This document shows positions 18,413-26,473 of a DNA stretch of 64,000 nt, one piece after another. Origin of the DNA: Morganella morganii_D (GTDB lineage Bacteria > Pseudomonadota > Gammaproteobacteria > Enterobacterales > Enterobacteriaceae); the NCBI GenBank assembly GCA_044772875.1, contig CP173058.1, positions 806,001 through 870,000 on the forward strand, read 5' to 3'. A program made the translations under genes and the position numbers. Each line of letters begins with the position of its first letter. Positions within the stretch are counted from its first letter, which is position 1. The notes under the pieces are model-generated. The model was not told the origin of the DNA. It searched no databases and was given only the letters and a program-made list of their open reading frames with translations.

Positions 18413-18495
18413 CCACCAAATTATCTTCTAAGGACGTCCAAAGAAGACTGAAAAGCCAGCTGACTCAATGAGTTGTGGGCTTTTTTATGTCCTGC
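18413..18495 (+). repeat. Right attachment repeat (attR)
   Basis: A copy of 12566-12648, starting with the same CCACCA and including a weaker version of the ssrA terminator. It closes an element of about 5.85 kb. No complete tmRNA precedes it, so the intact tmRNA is at the left end only. Confidence 0.9.
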
Positions 18496-18529
18496 ACTGT
18501 CCTGTTTTATCCCACCCAAGTTAATTAAA

Positions 18530-18638
18530 ACCAATACCTTTATGCTTGTTGCAAAACAATGGTGGGAAATTAAGAAAACGAACGTAACAGAAGATTATGC
18601 CGACGATATCTGGCGCTCGCTTGAAAGTGATGTGTAAA
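18530..18638 (+). pseudogene. Remnant of a second P4-type integrase
   Basis: Directly after attR the frame MLVAKQWWEIKKTNVTEDY and then DIWRSLESDV matches residues of the intact island integrase (LVAERWWEVKKSTVTEDY, DIWRSLERDV), then ends in TAA. Only about 36 codons remain. It shows that a second, related element once occupied the same ssrA site and has lost most of its integrase, probably through the IS insertions that follow. Confidence 0.8.
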
Positions 18639-18648
18639 TAGACCCGTT

Positions 18649-18958
18649 TTAGTTCCATGCATTTTTTGAGATCCCGGCCAAATAATGGTGTTGCCGATAT
18701 TCCTCCGGCGTCATATTGTTCAGTGATTCATGCGGGCGTTCACAGTTATATTCTGACAACCATTTTTCCGTGATTTCCCGTACTTCATTCAGCGTTCTGA
18801 ACAGATAGAAATCGAGTATTTCTGTCCGGTATGTCCGGTTAAAGCGCTCAATAAAAGTGTTCTGTGTCGGCTTACCCTGCGGGATAAACTCCGGTTTTAC
18901 TGCATGTTTCTCTGCCCATTCAGCCAGTGCCTGAGAGATAAATTCCGGGCCATGGTAC
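18649..18958 (-). mobile_element. IS3-family transposase fragment (C-terminal, first)
   Basis: On the minus strand the frame reads GPEFISQALAEWAE, then GKPTQNTFIERFNRTYRTEI and ERPHESLNNMTPEEYR before a TAA at 18651-18649. This is the rve integrase-core C-terminus of an IS3-family OrfB, with the last catalytic Glu in IERFN. The upstream part and both insertion-sequence ends are missing. It is cut off near 18960, where IS110-type sequence begins. Confidence 0.8.
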
Positions 18959-19036
18959 CTATTAAATACTCCCGTTAAGCATTGAAGTCAGCTATTTTCT
19001 ACAACTGGTAATGCCTGCCACCAGTGGAGAAAATCA

Positions 19037-19182
19037 ATGAGACATCCTATCAAAAATATCAGTACGTCAGGTACCCTGATTGCTCTGGATATCGCTAAAA
19101 AACATCACGATGCTAAATTTAAATACTCAAACGGACGAACAACTTATTTGATCTCTTCCCCAAATCAGCGCCAGGCTAAATC
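19037..19182 (+). mobile_element. IS110-family transposase N-terminal fragment
   Basis: MRHPIKNISTSGTLIALDIA continues with KKHHDAKFKY, which is the start of a DEDD-type IS110 transposase; the Asp in ALDIAKKHHDA is the first catalytic acid. The frame continues to 19240, but from about 19183 the DNA belongs to the next IS3 fragment. About 75 bases upstream of the ATG are probably its left non-coding end. Confidence 0.7.
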
Positions 19183-19805
19183 AGAGATCCGGGCCTTTTT
19201 GCAGACTTCGGACAAATTCCTCCGGAGTCTGGTTATTTAACGAGGAATGGGGGTCTTTGCCGGTTATATTCCTGTCGCCAGCACCCGATCTTTTCCTGCG
19301 CATCTTCCAGCGACAGGAACCAGTGAACGTCCAGACACTCGTTACGGAAGCTACCGTTAAAGGATTCGATTAACGCATTGTCCGTCGGCTTTCCCGGCCG
19401 GGAGAAGTCCATCGTTACCCCGTTTTCATATGCCCATTTATCCAGCGCCTTTGAGATAAATTCGCAGCCATTGTCGGTCTGAAACCGCCCGGGAACGCGT
19501 TGCTGTAACTGCTTCAGCCGCGCCATTACCTCAACCATATCGTCACCCCGCAGGCCCTGGCCCACTTCTATCGCCAGACATTCCCGACTACAGTCAGCGC
19601 CCGGATCCGGCGCCCGTTGAACAGATTATCAGCAACAAAATCCATACTCCGGCACTGATCGGCCGCCGTCACCGCCGGACGTGCCTGTCTGTGCCTGGCT
19701 GTTAACATGTCGCCGGGGCCGCTTTGTCCGCAGATTCAGCCCTGCCTGACAATAAATACGGTAGGTTTTCTTATGGTTAATCAGCCAGCCCCTTCCCGGC
19801 ACAGC
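19181..19805 (-). mobile_element. IS3-family transposase fragment (second, frameshifted)
   Basis: Minus-strand frames recover GWLINHKKTYRIYCQAGLNL near 19750, GLRGDDMVEVMARLKQLQQR and QTDNGCEFISKALDKWAY around 19500, TDNALIESFNGSFRNECLD with the catalytic Glu near 19380, and in a shifted frame HSSLNNQTPEEFVRSLQKGP up to a TGA at 19183-19181. At least two frameshifts break the gene. It differs from the first IS3 fragment and lies between IS110 sequence and the YafU-like remnant. Confidence 0.8.
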
Positions 19806-20299
19806 AGTATATATTGGTAATATACGCAAAGGATTTTCTGTAGCTGCATTATTACGAGAGTTTAATTTAAAGTTCGGCATCACTGCAACAGAGTACATTA
19901 CTGCAAATGGCAGCGTTATGATTAAACTCAGTGGTTACGCAGGGTTACGTCATAAATTGAATGCTACTCATTATTTGGCTGATCATGGCAAAGTGATCGG
20001 TCTGGGTATAGGGTCAGCGCGGACTGAATGCGGCAACAATTGACGGAATGCGTTATACTTTTATTGCCGCAGCGGGATTCCGGTTATTGCAGCTAATTTT
20101 TCAGAAAGATTATGATCTGTATAATTTAACTATGGGGGGGGGGCCTCGTTTGTAACATGGGACACTGGTTCTGTAATTATATTATACGCCGCAACCATCG
20201 GTACATTATGGGTTGTAGCAGAGGTATTTGCAGTAGGGTTATTATTTACACATACACTTAATAAAGTTGATGAGTATTTCCAATATCTGCCGCTGTAAT
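19806..20299 (+). pseudogene. Decayed YafU-like gene, paralogue of the gene at 38409
   Basis: The reading frames give LLREFNLKFGITATEYITAN, GSVMIKLSGYAGLRHKLNAT and, after a frameshift near 20015, RYTFIAAAGFRLLQLIFQKD, all closely matching residues 100-200 of the intact protein encoded at 38409-39251. A G-run near 20130-20140 marks a further lesion, and the hydrophobic C-terminal part is diverged. The 5' third is lost at the IS junction. It was probably the toxin-like member of an effector-immunity cassette. The 299 bases after it hold only short unreadable remnants. Confidence 0.75.
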
Positions 20300-20598
20300 C
20301 CAAATGTTTTCTTTTATTCTGTCATTTTCACAATGAAAGGTATCTTTCACATTCAGAGATCTTCGTTAATGCTGGTTCAGTATCCTCTGAAATTAAGAAG
20401 GCGTATGATAAAATAAACGAACCATAATAATTTTAAAACCAGCCGGCAGCAGTCTTTTAATCTGCTTAGAGTGCAGCTATATATAATTCAGGTATTATTA
20501 CCCAATAAAAAAATATAATATTGATACTTATCTCATTTACATAATGCTAATCTTAAGTTATACATAAAAATCAATCAACAACAGGGAAGGTAAATATA

Positions 20599-21438
20599 AT
20601 GTCCGATTTTGAAATCAGGCTTAACAATCGGTCATATCTGACCAGCCGGGAATTTGAACTGACGCCGGGATATTCAGTTACATTGAAAATATCCGGATTG
20701 CACAATAAAAAACACTTAGTGTTCAGATCGAGTAATGACCGGATTCGTTTAACACAAAATGCAAATGATAAGAATATAGAACAAAAATTAGTGATAACGG
20801 CTGTCAGTGAGGGAAGCAGTGAAATTACGTCTGCCACTAAAGATGTTGGTCAGTGTGATACTGCAACGATGACAGGTAAAGTGTCCGGTTGTTTCCCGCG
20901 ACTGACTTTCCTTATCTTGCCTGCGGTTGGTATTCCCGCCGGTCTGACTCCCCGTCAAAAAGCATTGGTACAGGTTTTTCTTTCTGAAACATCAACGCCG
21001 GCAAAAGGCGGTTTTATTCAGAGCGAAGCCCGGCAAGCGATGATTCTGATGCATGATGCGCTGTATAACAGAATTGCATCACCAAAAGCAAAATATCTTG
21101 ATGTACCGCAGGATGGCCGCGATAAATTACTGGGATTGATCTTTAATGGCCGGGTTATTGATGGCTTCAGCGGTGGCTCAGTCATTCGTCAGGACGTTCA
21201 GAGCAGAATAAATGACCTGATAAAATGTGCTAACGATGGTAACCGTGACATGAAAAAATACAGAACACTGATATCGGATGCTATCGAAATCGCAAAAAAA
21301 GACGCTATTATCTCCTCTGATAAGGTTATCGGATGGCGTACCAAGGATACCGGATTAGGTGGCAGTAACTTTGAATTCCTTAAGAATTTGCAGGGGCAGA
21401 CATTTTATACGCTCAAAGCAAGTTTTTTGCAGGAGTAA
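20599..21438 (+). CDS. Putative exported effector with Ig-like N-terminus
   Basis: A 279-residue protein without signal peptide. Residues about 1-90 look like a bacterial Ig-like domain (LVITAVSEGSSEITSAT near the end, compare Big_2 repeats). The C-terminal part has FLSETST, SEARQAMILMHDALYNRIAS and a segment ending GGSNFEFLKNL; it faintly recalls cell-wall hydrolases but I could not assign a family. It is followed seven bases later by a small secreted protein. A cytosolic partner plus a periplasmic one is the layout of type VI periplasmic effector-immunity pairs. An AGGGAAGG site precedes the ATG. Confidence 0.5.
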   Translation: MSDFEIRLNNRSYLTSREFELTPGYSVTLKISGLHNKKHLVFRSSNDRIRLTQNANDKNIEQKLVITAVSEGSSEITSATKDVGQCDTATMTGKVSGCFPRLTFLILPAVGIPAGLTPRQKALVQVFLSETSTPAKGGFIQSEARQAMILMHDALYNRIASPKAKYLDVPQDGRDKLLGLIFNGRVIDGFSGGSVIRQDVQSRINDLIKCANDGNRDMKKYRTLISDAIEIAKKDAIISSDKVIGWRTKDTGLGGSNFEFLKNLQGQTFYTLKASFLQE

Positions 21439-21445
21439 TTAACTG

Positions 21446-21970
21446 ATGAAAAAAGTAACATTATTGTTTGCCGTATTGACCTCAGTCTGTTTTTCGGGAA
21501 CGGCGGGTGCATCGTCATGGGAGGATTCAGGGAATTGGGGAGTGTATGATTCAAGGCCGGAACAAATATTTAATCCGATGAATATCGATTTTTACAAAGA
21601 TAATTTTGAAGAATCAGCAAGGTATATGATATCCGGCTTTAATCGCAATAATGTGACTAATGATTTTTGTATTATCGGTTATAAATGGAAGGATGACAGC
21701 AGAGAAAATAAAATCAGTGTTATCTGGAAAGATAATTTTATTATCAATTGGGAAAAACCAGAGAATAATGATAGCGAAATAAGTTATCTTCATTCGCTGA
21801 TGAACTCAAAACCAAAAGTGGATCTGAGAAATAATGTTGTTCCTTATGAAAAAATTGGTACTCAGACCGCAGCCTGGGCTGAAGAAGGGATAAAGCAAAT
21901 GATTGCGGATTGCGTAGATAATGGTATTCAGATTCAAATTAAGCCTTTCAAGAGAGAACAGCAGGAATAA
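21446..21970 (+). CDS. Small periplasmic protein, putative immunity partner
   Basis: A 174-residue protein with a signal peptide (about residues 1-22, ending AGA) and two cysteines in the mature part (NDFCIIGYKW and IADCVDNG) that could form a disulfide. No known domain was recognised. Its start is seven bases after the stop of the putative effector gene. If the upstream gene encodes a wall-targeting toxin, this is the expected neutralising protein in the periplasm. A Rho-independent terminator follows at 22012. Confidence 0.5.
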   Translation: MKKVTLLFAVLTSVCFSGTAGASSWEDSGNWGVYDSRPEQIFNPMNIDFYKDNFEESARYMISGFNRNNVTNDFCIIGYKWKDDSRENKISVIWKDNFIINWEKPENNDSEISYLHSLMNSKPKVDLRNNVVPYEKIGTQTAAWAEEGIKQMIADCVDNGIQIQIKPFKREQQE

Positions 21971-22011
21971 TACATTATTAAAGTCAGATTATAATGATGA
22001 TTCTGTATAAT

Positions 22012-22034
22012 AAAAGCCGCTCCGCGGCTTTTTG
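22012..22034 (+). terminator. Rho-independent terminator after effector-immunity pair
   Basis: AAAAGCCGC, a three-base loop and GCGGCTTTT followed by T. Confidence 0.85.
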
Positions 22035-22044
22035 ATATTAACCG

Positions 22045-22236
22045 TTACTGATAAAATTCCACATCCTGCAATGTATTTAACTCTTGCCCGATGCGTTTGT
22101 GGCTGCGGAGTAATATGCTGGTAAGCGTTTTTTTTCATCATTAATGCGGAATGTCGGGACGGAAATACTGATGGCAGCGATAATTTTATTGCGCTGACGT
22201 AATGAAATGGCGTAGCAGCGGGTTTTTTCGTTATTG
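22045..22236 (-). pseudogene. IclR-family regulator, C-terminal remnant
   Basis: On the minus strand, NEKTRCYAISLRQRNKIIAA and ISISVPTFRINDEKK are followed, after a one-base shift in an A8 run, by LLRSHKRIGQELNTLQDVEF and a stop. This matches the effector-binding C-terminus of IclR/KdgR-type repressors. The DNA-binding half is absent. It lies beside remnants of a sugar-acid dehydratase and an MHS transporter, suggesting a lost catabolic locus. Confidence 0.7.
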
Positions 22237-22239
22237 CGG

Positions 22240-22475
22240 ATGTTTGAATTACTGATGCAATTAAATCAACCGGTACCGCGAAAGAAGGCGGGAAATCCTA
22301 TCGTACCGGTAGTCAGAATTTCCGCCAACAGTGCCATCGCGCAGCGCCTGTCAGACATGATCGATTACGATTACGATTACGATTACGATTGCGGTCCGGT
22401 AACAGTAGCCGGAAATCAGTAAAGAACCGTTTGAGCGGGTGATTGAAACGGCAGGCGGGGAAATAAAAAACGGGG
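22240..22475 (+). pseudogene. UxaA-family (altronate/galactarate dehydratase) C-terminal remnant
   Basis: The frame reads GNPIVPVVRISANSAIAQRL and SDMID, then a stretch of Asp-Tyr repeats, CGPV and, after a frameshift and stop near 22420, KEPFERVIETAGGEIKNG. This resembles the C-terminus of UxaA-type hydro-lyases (V-x-V-x-x-N-x-x-A-x-R-x-x-D-x-I-D-x-D-x-G). A normal protein would have a single I-D-x-D step; the hexamer repeat expands it. The N-terminal several hundred residues are missing. Confidence 0.6.
22363..22392 (+). repeat. Hexanucleotide tandem repeat GATTAC
   Basis: Four GATTAC units and a final GATTGC give Asp-Tyr repeats inside the UxaA-like remnant. It is probably a slippage expansion in a gene no longer under selection. 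Confidence 0.9.
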
Positions 22476-22492
22476 GATACTCCCCGTTTTTT
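22464..22492. terminator. Bidirectional terminator
   Basis: AAAAAACGGGG and CCCCGTTTTTT arms, with T-runs on both strands. It ends the MHS transporter transcript from the right. Confidence 0.85.
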
Positions 22493-22511
22493 ATATTACT
22501 GTGTCACGTTA

Positions 22512-23783
22512 TCAGACATAAAATTTCATTGATTTTTTGCCGAGGCAGAAACTGATAAACAGACCGAGAGCACAGAGGAACAGAATATAGTAAGCGATAA
22601 ACATCGGATTAACGTGTTCGGCGATGACCGGCACGGTGAAAGTGGTCAGTCCCGCGAACAGTGCATTACCGATGTTATAAGAGAACCCGATACCGCTTAA
22701 ACGGATATTGGCGGGGAACAGTTTGATAATAATAATCGGCACACAGGCAACCAGGCCTAAGAACAGGGCGGCCAGGGAGTATAAGACGCCGATAGTAGTG
22801 TGGTCACCGCTGCTCAGGGAATTAAAGAAGGCGTAGCTGGTGACGGCAAGTAATATGCTGTATATCACAACGGTTTTGCGGATGCCGAGTTTGTCAGACA
22901 CAATCCCCGCGATAATACTACCGGCCATATTCATTACGGTGGCAAGGATCGCGATTTTACTGACAAATTCCGGGTCGATTTTAAAAATATCGGACTTCAT
23001 CAGGTTTGGTGCCAGAACTACCAGGACAACACCGGTGGTCAGCAGCCAGGTCGCAAGAATAGAGAGCATCGTCGCAGAGTTGTAGTTTTTCAATACCTCT
23101 TTGATTGGCATATCAATCAGTTCTTTACGCTTTTTCATTTCCAGAAACACCGGTGTTTCACGCAGATAGCGGCGTAAATACACGGCAATCAGACCTAAAA
23201 CACCACCGCAGATAAATGGATAGCGCCATGCGAAACTTAAGATTTGGTCATTGCTGAAGTTGGTGTAAATCAGGTAGGCCGCGAAGTGGCCGATAACCAC
23301 ACCGAATGTCAGCCCGCTGGCAATCATACTGTTAGCCAGGCCGATACGGTTCTGCGGGACATGTTCGGTGACAAAAACGTGGGCACTGGGGACTTCCCCG
23401 CCTAATGCGATCCCCTGCAACAGGCGCATAATCAGCAGCAGTACCGGTGCCGCATAGCCAATCTGCTCATAGGTCGGCAGCAGGCCGATTAGCAGGGTCG
23501 GGATAGCCATCAGGAACAGGGAGAGCATAAACATCTTCTTGCGGCCAATCAGGTCGCCGAAATGAGCCATGACTACGCCGCTGAGCGGGCGGACAAAATA
23601 AGCGACCGCGTAGGTCAGATAGGTCATGATGCTCGAAAGCAGCGGTGAGTCACTCGGGAAAAAGAGTGTCTGCAAAAAAGGGGCGAAGGTGAGAAATACG
23701 ATAAAATCGTAAAACTCCAGTGCACCACCCAAAGACGCAAGAGTCAGTGTTTTTCCGTCCTGTAGCTTTAAGCGATTAGACAT
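22512..23783 (-). CDS. MHS-family MFS metabolite:H+ symporter
   Basis: A 423-residue, twelve-helix MFS protein. LASLGGALEFYDFIVF in helix 1 and GDLIGRKKMFM in the helix 2-3 loop are typical of the metabolite:H+ symporter group (ProP, ShiA, KgtP). MRLLQGIALGGEVPSAHVFV in helix 4 also fits. The substrate is not evident; the neighbouring IclR and UxaA remnants hint at a sugar acid. The gene itself seems intact, unlike those neighbours. The 431 bases between it and bamE contain no gene, only a terminator near 24137. Confidence 0.85.
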   Translation of the reverse strand: MSNRLKLQDGKTLTLASLGGALEFYDFIVFLTFAPFLQTLFFPSDSPLLSSIMTYLTYAVAYFVRPLSGVVMAHFGDLIGRKKMFMLSLFLMAIPTLLIGLLPTYEQIGYAAPVLLLIMRLLQGIALGGEVPSAHVFVTEHVPQNRIGLANSMIASGLTFGVVIGHFAAYLIYTNFSNDQILSFAWRYPFICGGVLGLIAVYLRRYLRETPVFLEMKKRKELIDMPIKEVLKNYNSATMLSILATWLLTTGVVLVVLAPNLMKSDIFKIDPEFVSKIAILATVMNMAGSIIAGIVSDKLGIRKTVVIYSILLAVTSYAFFNSLSSGDHTTIGVLYSLAALFLGLVACVPIIIIKLFPANIRLSGIGFSYNIGNALFAGLTTFTVPVIAEHVNPMFIAYYILFLCALGLFISFCLGKKSMKFYV

Positions 23784-24136
23784 GCCATTAACCTTACTTA
23801 TTAAACATGCGTGAAAATGAAATAATCATGGATATTAGCACGATACCATCGGTCAGTGAGATATTTATCAAGGGTTAATTGTATTAATGATTTGTATCCT
23901 TTTTTTAAATGCGGGAACCTTGAATAACAATATATCTTCCGCTAATTTACGGAAATATAAGCAAAGTAATACTTGAGTATCATCATGATTACCAGGGCAG
24001 GATACAGAAGATTGCAGAGAATGATAAATCGTGGTAATGAATAATTATTCGTTATAAATTTGATGAACGAATTGTGTATTACAAGGCAGGATACAGCAGT
24101 AAACCGGCAACAATAAACCGGAAGAGATAAATGAAC

Positions 24137-24175
24137 AAAACCCGCAGATCCACAATGTGTACCGGCGGGTTTTTT
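24137..24175. terminator. Terminator downstream of bamE
   Basis: AAAACCCGC and GCGGGTTTTTT arms separated by about 19 bases, with T-rich ends on both strands. Confidence 0.75.
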
Positions 24176-24214
24176 GTTACTTATCACACGTTGTTTTAGC
24201 GTGACAACAGAAAA

Positions 24215-24601
24215 TCAGTCAGTGACAGTTTCACTGGCGATTTCACTTGCTGTTTCGTCACCGCCGTCCGGTTTGTAATTGGTGTTTGTGATTTGGCTCA
24301 GTGTACCGGCTGAGTCAAAGACCAGTGTCAGCGTTTCCTGTTTAACAGGCTCATGACCCGGTTGACGGCGGAAGACATAGTACCAGGTCTGTGTTCCGAA
24401 CGGGTCACGTAACATCGGGGTGCCGAGTGTATAGGCGACTTGCTGTTGGGTCATTCCTTTCTGGATCTTCGCCACGTCTGCCGGTGTCAGGTAGTTACCC
24501 TGGTTGATATCCGGGCGGTAAACGACACGCTCCAGAGTGGAACAACCGGCAGTTAACAGCAACAAAGATGTCGTTGCGGCAATCAGCAATTTACAACGCA
24601 T
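24215..24601 (-). CDS. bamE: BamE (SmpA), outer-membrane assembly lipoprotein
   Basis: A 128-residue lipoprotein. The signal peptide ends in a lipobox LLTAGCS, followed by RVVYRPDINQGNYLTP and GMTQQQVAYTLGTPML, then FGTQTWYYVFRRQPG, all hallmarks of BamE. It is a subunit of the BAM complex that inserts beta-barrel proteins into the outer membrane. It lies downstream of recN, as in E. coli. Here, however, rnfH-ratA are on the far side of ssrA rather than adjacent. Confidence 0.96.
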   Translation of the reverse strand: MRCKLLIAATTSLLLLTAGCSTLERVVYRPDINQGNYLTPADVAKIQKGMTQQQVAYTLGTPMLRDPFGTQTWYYVFRRQPGHEPVKQETLTLVFDSAGTLSQITNTNYKPDGGDETASEIASETVTD

Positions 24602-24723
24602 GGTGATTTCATTCCTTTAGGATTCTTTGTGACGATGATAATCGACAATAATCAAATTGAAAACCTTTACATTTTTCTATGACCGCAGGATCGCATAAAA
24701 GTTAGATGAAATCAGCTTGTTTG

Positions 24724-26385
24724 TCATGCTGCCAGCAATTCTTTTGCACTGGCGAGGGTGTTTTTGGTGACTGCGGCACCGGCAAGTAATCGTGCCAGTT
24801 CCTGTACCCGCTCTTTTTTATCCAGCAGTTGCATGGCAGTTTCGGTTTCCGTGCCGTTGGTGTGTTTACTGACAAAATAGTGCTGATGTCCGCAACCTGC
24901 GACCTGTGGCAGGTGAGTCACACACATCACCTGAGTGGATTCACCCAGCTCACGCAGCAGTTTTCCTACGATCGCAGCCGTCGGGCCGCTGATCCCCACA
25001 TCCACTTCGTCGAAAATCAGCGCCGGGGTGTCCATTTTCTTCGCGGTGATCACCTGAATTGCCAGGGCAATACGGGATAATTCCCCGCCGGAAGCTACTT
25101 TTGCCAGTGCCTGATGAGGCTGTCCCGGGTTGGTGGTGACATTAAATTCGACTTTGCTGGCACCGTCCATGCTCAGTTGTTCCGGAGTAAAAATCACATC
25201 TGCGGTAAAGCGGCCGTGCGGCATGGATAAATGGTGCATGCTTTGTGTGATAAGCTCACTCAGTTCAGCGGCATAGTGTTTTCTGACCATGTGTAACTGC
25301 TGTGCGATAGTCAGAGCCTGCTGATAATGCTGTTCCGCCTCCCGGCTCAGTTCTTCACTGTGCTGTTCACTCTCCTGCTGCATCTGCTGCTCTTCCTGTA
25401 ACTGAGTATACAGGACATATAACTCTTCTGGTGTGGTGTGGTGTTTACGACTCAGACTGATGTAACGGGAAATACGTTGTTCGAGTTCATACAGCCGGTT
25501 CGGATCCAGATCGACCCGGTTACTGTAGTGACGAAGTTCATTACTGACTTCATCCACCTGAATCGCGGCTTCTTCCAGCATGGTCAGTAACGGTGACAGG
25601 CTTTCATCCAGCGAGATCAGTTCGCCGAGTTCATGACGTGCATGATTGAGCATACTGATGATGTTGTTTTCATCATTTTCACTGAGAATGTTTAATGTGT
25701 CCTGACTCAGGCTCAGAAACTGACCTGAGTTTGCGAGACGCTTATATTCTGCATCAATGTCAGGAAATTCCCCTTCACGGGGTTCAAATTCACCGAGTTC
25801 TTTCAGGTGATAATCAACCAGTTGCTGACGGGCTTCCCGTTCCAGCGCCTGTTGCTGATACAGTGCCAGTGCCTGACAGGCGTTGTGCCATTGTTGCCAG
25901 GCTTTTTTCATTTCACCGAGCAATAAGCCCTGGTTGGCATAAGTATCCAGCAGGATTTTCTGGTGGCTGCTTTCCAGCAGATGCTGATGGGCATGCTGTC
26001 CGTGGATTTGAATCAGTAATGTGCCGAGTTCCCGCAATTGTGACAGCGGTACGGCAGTACCGTTGATAAAACCACGGGAACGGCCGTCACTGTTGATGGT
26101 ACGGCGTAACAGGCACTCCCGGTTATCGTCCAGCTGATGTTCTTCCAGCCAGAAGCGGGCAGCAGGAGTATCTTTCAGGGAAAAACGGGCGCAGATATCA
26201 GCGCGGTTGGCGCCCGGACGCACCATATTGGCGTCTGCGCGGTTACCGAGGCATAACCCCAGTGCATCAATCGCAATGGATTTACCGGCACCGGTTTCGC
26301 CGGTAATGGCGGACATACCGGCGCGGAAGTCGATTTCTAATTCGCGGACAATGGCAAACTGACTGATGGTGAGCTGGGTTAACAT
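24724..26385 (-). CDS. recN: RecN DNA repair ATPase
   Basis: A 553-residue SMC-like protein, the same length as in E. coli. It starts MLTQLTISQFAIVRELEIDF, with Walker A GETGAGKSIAI near residue 30, a long Gln/Glu-rich coiled-coil middle, and Walker B ALIFDEVDVGISG near the C-terminus. RecN acts at double-strand breaks during recombinational repair. An upstream in-frame ATG eight codons earlier exists, but the chosen start matches homologues. A perfect-spacing LexA box and a second imperfect one lie directly upstream, so SOS control is expected. Confidence 0.97.
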   Translation of the reverse strand: MLTQLTISQFAIVRELEIDFRAGMSAITGETGAGKSIAIDALGLCLGNRADANMVRPGANRADICARFSLKDTPAARFWLEEHQLDDNRECLLRRTINSDGRSRGFINGTAVPLSQLRELGTLLIQIHGQHAHQHLLESSHQKILLDTYANQGLLLGEMKKAWQQWHNACQALALYQQQALEREARQQLVDYHLKELGEFEPREGEFPDIDAEYKRLANSGQFLSLSQDTLNILSENDENNIISMLNHARHELGELISLDESLSPLLTMLEEAAIQVDEVSNELRHYSNRVDLDPNRLYELEQRISRYISLSRKHHTTPEELYVLYTQLQEEQQMQQESEQHSEELSREAEQHYQQALTIAQQLHMVRKHYAAELSELITQSMHHLSMPHGRFTADVIFTPEQLSMDGASKVEFNVTTNPGQPHQALAKVASGGELSRIALAIQVITAKKMDTPALIFDEVDVGISGPTAAIVGKLLRELGESTQVMCVTHLPQVAGCGHQHYFVSKHTNGTETETAMQLLDKKERVQELARLLAGAAVTKNTLASAKELLAA

Positions 26386-26395
26386 GCCGCCTCTC

Positions 26396-26433
26396 CTGTG
26401 GATATACACATGCCTGTTTTTACATACAGTATA
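26396..26433 (-). promoter_or_regulatory. recN promoter with two LexA boxes
   Basis: CTGTTTTTACATACAG (26414-26429) is a CTG-N10-CAG LexA box. CTG-N10-CAT at 26396-26411 is a weaker second site. On the minus strand TATACT overlaps the first box and can serve as a -10. Two boxes at recN parallel E. coli. Confidence 0.8.
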
Positions 26434-26473
26434 ATCAGGATTTGTATCCGGTAAAGAGGCGGAATGAAAAAAA

